Source of the DNA: AA29 sp041481445
GTDB taxonomy: Bacteria; Acidobacteriota; Vicinamibacteria; Fen-336
DNA: 64,000 nt
NCBI GenBank assembly: GCA_041481445.1
Contig: JBGPBV010000001.1
Span: 44,811 to 108,810, forward strand
Direction: 5' to 3'
Below, piece after piece: positions 58,198-64,000 of this stretch. How positions within the stretch are numbered: the stretch's first letter is position 1; each line of letters starts with the position of its first letter. The notes beneath the pieces are model-generated. The model searched no databases, was not told the origin of the DNA, and saw nothing but the letters and a program-made list of their open reading frames with translations. The position numbers and the translations under genes were made by a program.

Positions 58198-58737
58198 TCA
58201 CGGCAGGGCGGCGCCGAGCCCGGCCAGGAGCGGCTCCCACTGGCCGCGGGCCTTGAGGATGGCCTCCAGGAATTCGCGGAAGCAGCCACGGCCGCCGGCG
58301 GCGTCCGTGACCATGAAGGCCTGCGCGCGCACCTCGAAAGGGGCGTCGGCGGGAGCGGCGGAGAGCCCGACCTGGGTGATCACGGCCAGGTCGTTCACGT
58401 CGTCGCCCATGTAGGCGACCTCGTGCGGCTTCAGGTCGTGCTCGCGCAGGACCTCCTCGAGCACGGCCCGCTTGTCGGACACGCCCTGGCGCACGACTTC
58501 CAGGCGCAGCTCGGCCGCGCGCGCGGCCACCGTCTCCGAGGCCCGCCCGGATATCAGCCCGACCTTGAGCCCGGCCCGCCGGGCGAGCACGATGCCGAGG
58601 CCGTCCCGCATGTGGAACGCCTTGGCCTCGCCCCCGCCGGGGAGGAGGAAGACGGTGCCGTCGGTGAGGACCCCGTCCACGTCGGTGAGGACCAGGCGGA
58701 GCGCGCGGCAGCGCGCGGCCAGCGCCTCGTCCTTCAT
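58198..58737 (-). CDS. kdsC: Kdo-8-phosphate phosphatase KdsC
   Basis: The 179-residue HAD phosphatase has the nucleophile motif LTDVDGVLTDG (D19, D21), then KAFHMRDGLGI, LISGRASETV and the metal motif YMGDDVNDLAVI, all as in the C0-type KdsC family that lacks a cap domain. It removes phosphate from Kdo-8-phosphate in the cytosol. A C-terminal tail (GRGCFREFLEAILKARGQW) closes the neighbouring active site in the tetramer. It lies 16 bases after kdsD, in the operon kdsB-pyrG-membrane protein-kdsA-kdsD-kdsC-lapB. Confidence 0.95.
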   Translation of the reverse strand: MKDEALAARCRALRLVLTDVDGVLTDGTVFLLPGGGEAKAFHMRDGLGIVLARRAGLKVGLISGRASETVAARAAELRLEVVRQGVSDKRAVLEEVLREHDLKPHEVAYMGDDVNDLAVITQVGLSAAPADAPFEVRAQAFMVTDAAGGRGCFREFLEAILKARGQWEPLLAGLGAALP

Positions 58738-58753
58738 CGACCCCCCCCGCGCG

Positions 58754-59713
58754 TCAAATCATCTCCGTCTTCCACAGGTCGTGGAGATGCACCACGCCCT
58801 CCACCGTTCCCTTCTCGTCGACCACGGGCAGCGAGGTGATCTTGCGCTCCTCCAGCAGGGCGAGGGCGGCGGTGGCCAGGTCGCGGCGGCGCACGGTCAG
58901 CGGGCGCGCGGTCATGCACTGCCCGGCGGTCCGGTCGAGCAGGGCGTAGCCGTCCCTCTCCATGTGCCGGCGCAGGTCGCCGTCCGAGATCATGCCCAGG
59001 AGGCGCCCCTCGGGATCGACCACCGTGGTCATGCCCAGGCGCTTCTTCGTCATCTCGAAAAGGACGTCCTTCATGGCCGTCTCCGGCCGCACGCGGGGGG
59101 CCTGGTCGCCCGCCTGCATGACGTCCTCGACGCGCACGAGCTTCTTGCCCAGGCGGCCGCCGGGATGCAGGACCGCGAAGTCGTCGATGGTGAACCCGCG
59201 CCGCTCGAGCAGTCCCATGGCCAGGGCATCCCCCATGGCGAGGGCGGCGGTGGTGGACGCGGTCGGGGCGAGGCCGAACGGACAGGCCTCCTTGTCGATG
59301 GAGACGTCGAGGTGCACGTCCGCGGCCTGGGCCAGCGACGAGCGCGGGCTGCCCGTCATCGCCACCAGCGGCGCGCCCAGGCGGCCCGTCCAGGGGATGA
59401 GGGCCAGGATCTCCTCCGTCTCGCCGCTGTAGGAGATGGCGAGCAGGACGTCGCCCTTCACGATGCGGCCGAGGTCTCCGTGCGTGGCCTCCGCCGGATG
59501 GAGGTGGAGCGAGGGCGTGCCCGTCGAGGAGAGCGTGGCCGAGATCTTCTGGCCGATCAGCCCGCTCTTGCCCATCCCGCTGACCACGACCCGGCCCGTG
59601 CAGCCGAGGAGGACTTCGATCGCCCGGTCGTAGGCCTCGCCGACGCGCTCGACGAGGCCCAGGATCGCGTGGGCCTCGATCTCCAGCACCTTGCGCGCGG
59701 TGTCGCGGGACAT
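58754..59713 (-). CDS. kdsD: Arabinose-5-phosphate isomerase KdsD
   Basis: The 319-residue protein has an SIS sugar-isomerase domain (about 30-175: RVVVSGMGKSGLIGQKISAT, ISYSGETEEIL, LAPTASTTAALAMGDALA) and two CBS domains (about 205-262 and 270-319). It converts ribulose-5-phosphate to arabinose-5-phosphate, the first step of Kdo synthesis. The conserved HPAEATHGDLGRI stretch is present. TACCAT (59726-59721) lies seven bases before ATG 59713, so a leaderless internal transcript is possible; kdsA ends 33 bases upstream. Confidence 0.96.
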   Translation of the reverse strand: MSRDTARKVLEIEAHAILGLVERVGEAYDRAIEVLLGCTGRVVVSGMGKSGLIGQKISATLSSTGTPSLHLHPAEATHGDLGRIVKGDVLLAISYSGETEEILALIPWTGRLGAPLVAMTGSPRSSLAQAADVHLDVSIDKEACPFGLAPTASTTAALAMGDALAMGLLERRGFTIDDFAVLHPGGRLGKKLVRVEDVMQAGDQAPRVRPETAMKDVLFEMTKKRLGMTTVVDPEGRLLGMISDGDLRRHMERDGYALLDRTAGQCMTARPLTVRRRDLATAALALLEERKITSLPVVDEKGTVEGVVHLHDLWKTEMI

Positions 59714-59720
59714 TCGAGCG

Positions 59721-59726
59721 ATGGTA
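59721..59726 (-). promoter_or_regulatory. -10-like box of kdsD (leaderless type)
   Basis: TACCAT on the minus strand (59726-59721) lies seven bases before ATG 59713. It may be an internal promoter of the Kdo operon. No Shine-Dalgarno site is visible before the ATG. Confidence 0.35.
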
Positions 59727-59746
59727 ACGCGGGCCTCGCCCTATCC

Positions 59747-60586
59747 CTAAACCCGTGTCGCCGCGTGGATGGCCAGCAGGCGCTTCAAGAGCCGCGGGAG
59801 GCGGGACAACCGATAGGCGTTCGGTCCGTCGGACAGCGCGCGCGCCGGGTTCTCGTGCACCTCCATGAACAGCCCGTTCACGCCCGCGGCCACTCCCGCC
59901 GGCCCCAGGGTGTCGATGAAGTGGGCGTCCCCGCCGGAGCGGTCGCCGAGCCCGCCCGGCCTCTGCACGCTGTGGGTGACGTCGAAGACGACCGGGTATC
60001 CGAGCATCCGCAGGGTGGGGAAGGACCGCATGTCGACCACGAGGTTGTTGTAGCCGAAGGTGAAGCCGCGCTCCGTGACCATGATCTTGCGGTGGCCGCC
60101 CGTGGCCGCCTTCTCGACGATGCCCTTCATGTCCCAGGGGGCCATGAACTGCCCCTTCTTGATGTTCACGATCCGCCCGCTCCGGGCCGCCTCCATCACG
60201 AGGTCGGTCTGCCGGCAGAGGAAGGCGGGGATCTGGAGCACGTCCGCCACCGCCGCCGCCCGCTCGACCTGCGTCGTCTCGTGCACGTCGGTGAGGATCG
60301 GCACGCGGTGGCGCTCGCGCACGAGAGCCAGGATCTCCAGGCCGCGCTCCAGGCCGGGCCCGCGGTAGGAGCCGAGGCTCGAGCGGTTGGCCTTGTCGTA
60401 GCTGGCCTTGAATACGAGCGGGATCCCGAGCTCGCCCGTGATCTCGACCAGGCGCGCCGCCACCTGGGCGGGATGGCGCGGGCTCTCGATCACGCAGGGG
60501 CCGGCGATCAGGAAGAAGGGACCCTCACGCCGCGAGAGCGCGCGCCAGAGGCGTTCATCGGAGAGGACGGCCTTGCCGCTTGGCAT
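59747..60586 (-). CDS. kdsA: Kdo-8-phosphate synthase KdsA
   Basis: The 279-residue TIM-barrel enzyme has LIAGPCVIESPRHPAQVA, VFKASYDKANRSSLGSYRGP, TDVHETTQVERAAAVADVLQ and IPAFLCRQTDLV. IVNIKKGQFMAPWDM and FDVTHSVQRPGG follow. The Cys near the N-terminus (GPCVIE), His and Glu/Asp metal-ligand positions hint at a metal-dependent form, but this is not certain. It condenses PEP with arabinose-5-phosphate. TAGGAT (60600-60595) lies eight bases before ATG 60586, overlapping the end of the upstream gene. Confidence 0.96.
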   Translation of the reverse strand: MPSGKAVLSDERLWRALSRREGPFFLIAGPCVIESPRHPAQVAARLVEITGELGIPLVFKASYDKANRSSLGSYRGPGLERGLEILALVRERHRVPILTDVHETTQVERAAAVADVLQIPAFLCRQTDLVMEAARSGRIVNIKKGQFMAPWDMKGIVEKAATGGHRKIMVTERGFTFGYNNLVVDMRSFPTLRMLGYPVVFDVTHSVQRPGGLGDRSGGDAHFIDTLGPAGVAAGVNGLFMEVHENPARALSDGPNAYRLSRLPRLLKRLLAIHAATRV

Positions 60587-60594
60587 CAGGTCGG

Positions 60595-60600
60595 ATCCTA
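60595..60600 (-). promoter_or_regulatory. -10-like box of kdsA (leaderless type)
   Basis: TAGGAT on the minus strand (60600-60595) overlaps the TAG stop of the upstream membrane-protein gene and lies eight bases before ATG 60586. The match is weak, but the spacing equals that of the other leaderless candidates. Confidence 0.3.
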
Positions 60601-61974
60601 GAGGGCGGCCGCCGGCCGATCAAGGCGCGCCGCGGAGGGGCCGGTCCGCAAGAGGGCCCACAGTCGGGCGGCGGCGACGGTCCCGGCCAGGGCGAGGAGG
60701 GCGACGGGCGCCGCCACCACCCACCAGGGCCGGCCCGCGCGCACCAGGTCCGCCCATAGGACGTACTGCGGCAGGTTCCATCCCCCGGGCCCGATCCGCC
60801 AGCCGCCGTCCAGGTCCGCGAACCGGGCGAAGCTCACGAGCCCGGAGGCGGCCACCAGGGCCTGCGGCCACGGAGCGCGCAGCCGCCACCGGTCCCAGGT
60901 CGCTCCGGCCAGCGCCGCCCACAGCGGACAGGCGACGGCGAGGCGCCGGGTCGGCTCCGGCGAGTAGAACGTGGCGAAGATCAGGAACAGCACGGCGGTG
61001 ACGCCCACGGCCAGGATCGCGTAGGCGTCGGCGGGCGGCGGCGGCCGCCGGCCCGCCGCCTTCCATCCCGCGAACGCGATCACGAGGAGGACGGGGCAGT
61101 CGAGGAGGAAGAACCGCAAGTGCTCGATCAGCCCGAAGAGGGCATTGCGCACGCCGAACGCCCGCTCGGGCGCGTACAGGCCGTACCCGCCCGCGATCCA
61201 GTTGTCGTGGAACAGGTGGTTCCAGAAGTAGACCATCGATCCCGCGCCCAGGGCGCCCAGCGTCGCGACCGTCACCGTCTCCGCCCACCGGCGGTCTCGA
61301 TTCCCGGGTGGCGAGAGGAGGGCGTGCGCGCCCGTGCTCGCGACCAGGGCGCCGCTCACGAGGGCGCCCGTGACGTGGGTCCAGGGGAAGAGGAGGCACA
61401 CGAGGCCCTTGAGGCCGGCGCGAGCCCTCCCGCCCGCCACCGACTCCGCGAAGAGGAACGTGCAGACCAGGAACACCATCACCGGCTCGGGGCCGACCCT
61501 CCTCGACACGAGCCAGACCGGCCAGGCCAGCCCCGCGAGCAGGACGGCCATCGCCGCCGCCGCCTCGCCGCCGCCCGTCCGGCGGATGGCGAGGCCGAGG
61601 AGGGCGAGGCCGGCGGTCACGAGGAGGTGCCCCTGGAGATGCACGAGGTGCCCGAACTCGCGCTCGTCGCCCCAGCCCAGACGCTCGTCGAGGGCGAGGA
61701 GGGGCACGAGGGTGAGGGTGGGGACGGGCAGGAACCGGGACCGGACGGGCCGGCCCCCGTGGCCGACGACGGTGGGCATGAAGCGCAGGCGCGGCACGCC
61801 GGGCGCGGTCAGGTCGAGGGTCCCGTGGTGGAGGAGGTGACGCGCGGTGTAGAGGATCTCGCCGTGATCGAGGATGGCCCAGGTGCCGGAGGTGGTCAGG
61901 AGGTGGAGGGCCGTGGTGAGGACGAGCGCCCAGCCCCATCGCGGGCCGCCGCGAGGGGTGGGCGGCGCGTTCAC
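60598..61974 (-). CDS. Polytopic membrane protein in the Kdo/LPS operon
   Basis: The 458-residue protein starts at GTG 61974, overlapping the pyrG stop as GTGA. It has about ten membrane helices. The first is near 15-34 (WALVLTTALHLLTTSGTW) and is followed by a loop with ILDHGEILYTARHLL, in which Asp and Glu could play the role of the GT-C catalytic acid. Other loop signatures are RRVGPEPVMVFLVCTFLFAE and TFYSPEPTRRL. I do not recognise a named family; it resembles GT-C/dolichyl-phosphate-mannose-type proteins in layout. Its place between pyrG and kdsA suggests work on LPS or a related glycan. Confidence 0.7.
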   Translation of the reverse strand: MNAPPTPRGGPRWGWALVLTTALHLLTTSGTWAILDHGEILYTARHLLHHGTLDLTAPGVPRLRFMPTVVGHGGRPVRSRFLPVPTLTLVPLLALDERLGWGDEREFGHLVHLQGHLLVTAGLALLGLAIRRTGGGEAAAAMAVLLAGLAWPVWLVSRRVGPEPVMVFLVCTFLFAESVAGGRARAGLKGLVCLLFPWTHVTGALVSGALVASTGAHALLSPPGNRDRRWAETVTVATLGALGAGSMVYFWNHLFHDNWIAGGYGLYAPERAFGVRNALFGLIEHLRFFLLDCPVLLVIAFAGWKAAGRRPPPPADAYAILAVGVTAVLFLIFATFYSPEPTRRLAVACPLWAALAGATWDRWRLRAPWPQALVAASGLVSFARFADLDGGWRIGPGGWNLPQYVLWADLVRAGRPWWVVAAPVALLALAGTVAAARLWALLRTGPSAARLDRPAAAL

Positions 61975-63614
61975 GGAACCGAGACCGCGGTCTCCCTGGA
62001 CGCGGCGCGGCTGTGCCGATTCTGCAGGCTGGCCCGCACGAAGTCGGCGAACAGCGGATGCGGCGCGAGCGGCTTGCTCTTGAACTCGGGGTGGAACTGC
62101 ACGGCCACGAACCACGGGTGGTCCGGGATCTCGGCGATCTCCACGAACTTGCCGTCCGGGGTCTTGCCGGAGATCGACATTCCGCCCTGGGTGAGGCAGC
62201 TCTCGTACTGCTTGTTGAACTCGTAGCGGTGGCGGTGCCGCTCGCTGATCTCGGTCGCTCCGTAGATGGCGGCGGCGCGGGAGCCGGGGGCGAGCAGGCA
62301 GGGATACGCGCCCAGCCGCATGGTCCCGCCCATCTCGTCCACCCCGAGCAGGTCCTGCAGCTTGTAGACGATCTTGTGCTCGGCGTCGGGCTCGACCTCG
62401 GTGGAGTTCGCGCGGCCGAGGCCGCAGACGTTGCGCGCGTACTCCGTCACCGCCCACTGGAAGCCGTAGCAGATCCCGAAGTAGGGCGTGCCCGTGCGCC
62501 GCGCGTACTCGGCGGCGGCGACCATCCCGCCCGTGCCGCGCGTCCCGAACCCGCCGGGCACGAGGATGCCGTCCACGCCGGAGAGCTTGCGGTCCACGTC
62601 GCCCTGCTCGAGGTCCTCCGCCTCCACCCAGCGCCGCACCACCCGCACGTGGTTGCCGAAGCCGCCGTGGCTGAGCGCCTCGTTCAGGCTCTTGTAGGAG
62701 TCCTCGAACGAGACGTACTTGCCCACGATGCCGATGACCACCTCGCCCCGCGGGTTCTTGATGGTGTGGACGAGCTCCTCCCAGGCCGCGAGGTTCGGGC
62801 GCGTCCCTTCCAGCCCCAGGGACTTGAGGACGATCCCGTCCAGGCCCTCGCCGGAGAGGACGATCGGGACCTCGTAGATGGTGTCCACGTCCTTGGCCGT
62901 GATCACCGCCTCTTCCGGCACGTCGCAGTACAGCGAGAGCTTGGACTTGATGTCGGGGGACAGGAAGCGGTCGGTGCGGCAGAGCAGGATGTCGGGCTGG
63001 ATGCCGATGGCGCGCAGCTCGCGCACGCTGTGCTGCATGGGCTTGGTCTTGAGCTCGTGGGCGGTGGCGATGTAGGGGACGAGGGCGAGGTGCACGAAGA
63101 TGGCGTTGCCCTTGCCGACGTCCTGGCGGAACTGGCGCACCGCCTCCAGGAAGGGCAGGCTCTCGATGTCGCCCACCGTCCCCCCGATCTCCACGATCAC
63201 GACGTCCGCGGCCGGATCGCCCGTGGCCACGGCGCGGATGGCCGCCTTGATCTCGTCCGTGATGTGGGGGATGACCTGGACGGTGCGGCCGAGGTAGTCG
63301 CCGCGGCGCTCCTTGGCGATCACGTTGCCGTAGATCTTGCCGGTGGTGATGTTGGAGTGCCGGTCGACCGCGGCGTGGGTGAAGCGCTCGTAGTGCCCGA
63401 GGTCGAGGTCGGTCTCCGCGCCGTCGTCGGTGACGTAGACCTCGCCGTGCTGGTAGGGGCTCATGGTGCCGGGGTCGACGTTGATGTAGGGATCGCATTT
63501 CATCATCGCGACCTTGAAGCCGTGTCCCTCGAGGAGGGCGCCGATGGAGGCGGAGGCCAGCCCCTTGCCGAGGGACGAGACGACACCACCGGTCACGAAG
63601 ATGTACTTGGTCAT
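61971..63614 (-). CDS. pyrG: CTP synthase PyrG
   Basis: The 547-residue protein has the amidoligase domain (about 1-265: TKYIFVTGGVVSSLGKGLAS, MKCDPYINVDPGTMSPYQHG, EVYVTDDGAETDLDLGHYER) and a class I glutaminase domain (about 290-540). The catalytic Cys is C382 in YFGICYGFQ and QFHPEFKSKP carries His/Glu. The glutaminase motif has Tyr where many have Leu. It makes CTP from UTP, ATP and glutamine. CTP is the co-substrate of KdsB, encoded just upstream and overlapping by four bases (ATGA at 63611-63614). Confidence 0.97.
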   Translation of the reverse strand: MTKYIFVTGGVVSSLGKGLASASIGALLEGHGFKVAMMKCDPYINVDPGTMSPYQHGEVYVTDDGAETDLDLGHYERFTHAAVDRHSNITTGKIYGNVIAKERRGDYLGRTVQVIPHITDEIKAAIRAVATGDPAADVVIVEIGGTVGDIESLPFLEAVRQFRQDVGKGNAIFVHLALVPYIATAHELKTKPMQHSVRELRAIGIQPDILLCRTDRFLSPDIKSKLSLYCDVPEEAVITAKDVDTIYEVPIVLSGEGLDGIVLKSLGLEGTRPNLAAWEELVHTIKNPRGEVVIGIVGKYVSFEDSYKSLNEALSHGGFGNHVRVVRRWVEAEDLEQGDVDRKLSGVDGILVPGGFGTRGTGGMVAAAEYARRTGTPYFGICYGFQWAVTEYARNVCGLGRANSTEVEPDAEHKIVYKLQDLLGVDEMGGTMRLGAYPCLLAPGSRAAAIYGATEISERHRHRYEFNKQYESCLTQGGMSISGKTPDGKFVEIAEIPDHPWFVAVQFHPEFKSKPLAPHPLFADFVRASLQNRHSRAASRETAVSVP

Positions 63615-64000
63615 GCTCCTCCCGCCATGATCGCGCGCACGCGCTCGAGGTCCTGGGGCGTATCCACGGCCACTCCCGAACGCCCCTCCACCGGCACCAC
63701 CCGAATCCTCATCCCATGATGGAGGGCACGGAGCTGCTCGAGCGCCTCCGCCTGCTCGAGCGGCGCCGGGGCCAGGGTCGCGAACCTGAGCAGCGCCTCC
63801 CGGCGGTACGCGTAGATTCCGACGTGCTTGCGGGCCAGGCCCCGCGCCACCGCCTGGGTGGCGGAGGCCCGCACGTCCACGGCGTCCCTTACGAAGGGGA
63901 TCGGGCTGCGCGAGAAGTACAGGGCGTCCCCGCGCGCGTCCGTCACCACCTTCACCACCGCCGGGGAGAGCATCTCCTCGACGTCGGTCAAGGGCAGGGA
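63611..64000 (-). CDS. kdsB: CMP-Kdo synthetase KdsB (C-terminal part)
   Basis: The gene enters from the right edge; 129 C-terminal residues are visible, starting SLPLTDVEEMLSPAVVKVVT. They show GDALYFSRSPIPFVRD, KHVGIYAYRREALLRFATL, PLEQAEALEQLRALHHGM and GVAVDTPQDLERVRAI, all typical of KdsB. It activates Kdo as CMP-Kdo for transfer to lipid A. A TTG at 63991 is only an internal Leu codon, not the start. The stop overlaps the pyrG start, and the gene probably heads, or lies early in, the Kdo operon. Confidence 0.95.
   Translation of the reverse strand, partial: SLPLTDVEEMLSPAVVKVVTDARGDALYFSRSPIPFVRDAVDVRASATQAVARGLARKHVGIYAYRREALLRFATLAPAPLEQAEALEQLRALHHGMRIRVVPVEGRSGVAVDTPQDLERVRAIMAGGA

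Overview
The window comes from a very GC-rich, Gram-negative (diderm) bacterium. It carries a Kdo/LPS block (kdsB, kdsA, kdsD, kdsC, lapB), a type IV pilus operon with a secretin, an alpha-2-macroglobulin/PBP1C pair, and a Ser/Thr kinase fused to a TolB/PD40-type beta-propeller. That kinase type, together with the general gene mix, resembles Acidobacteriota, but no rRNA or other phylogenetic marker is present, so this assignment is an inference. I saw no tRNA, rRNA, CRISPR array, prophage or complete insertion sequence. The DNA is almost fully coding: 54 protein genes plus one possible leader peptide, and many neighbours overlap by 1-4 bases.

Layout. 1-4.7 kb: the start of an ACP/acyl-CoA ligase, a small unknown gene, a macro-domain protein, HU, an FtsB-like division protein, a DUF6788-like gene in a possible small element, an EVE protein, CutA and a cystathionine gamma-synthase. 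4.7-17.1 kb: a six-PAS/GAF/GGDEF/EAL protein, then alpha-2-macroglobulin and PBP1C. 17.1-24.4 kb: PD40 kinase, DegT aminotransferase, a secreted fusion of an S1/P1-type zinc hydrolase with an alkaline-phosphatase-superfamily domain, and a GspC-like PDZ protein. 24.5-31.4 kb: SpoIIE phosphatase, amidohydrolase, RNase III, OsmC, GT-C-like membrane protein. 31.4-38.7 kb: mnmA, pyrophosphatase, decarboxylase, FHA protein, an extremely acidic small protein, lipA, cysteine desulfurase, SAM hydrolase. 38.8-43.0 kb: thiolase, enoyl-CoA hydratase, acyl-CoA dehydrogenase, glpX. 43.0-52.1 kb: pilMNOPQ, two lipoproteins, a TPR protein and a Roadblock protein. 52.2-57.0 kb: accBC, thiE, folD, coaE (with a C-terminal extension). 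57.0-64.0 kb, minus strand: lapB, kdsC, kdsD, kdsA, a membrane protein, pyrG, kdsB.

How the genes work together. The last block supplies and activates Kdo (KdsD, KdsA, KdsC, KdsB, with CTP from PyrG) and controls LPS synthesis (LapB). The pil block builds the type IV pilus alignment complex and secretin. Thiolase, hydratase and dehydrogenase form a tight acyl-CoA oxidation unit. AccB and AccC make half of acetyl-CoA carboxylase.

The most notable points are these. A -10-like box lies 6-8 nt before about ten start codons and no Shine-Dalgarno sequence fits, suggesting leaderless mRNAs. Three convergent gene pairs share one CTAG as both stop codons. There is an unusual secreted two-hydrolase fusion. 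A 104-residue protein that is 78% Asp/Glu lies next to lipA. CoaE has a C-terminal domain I cannot identify. Several leader hairpins may act as switches.
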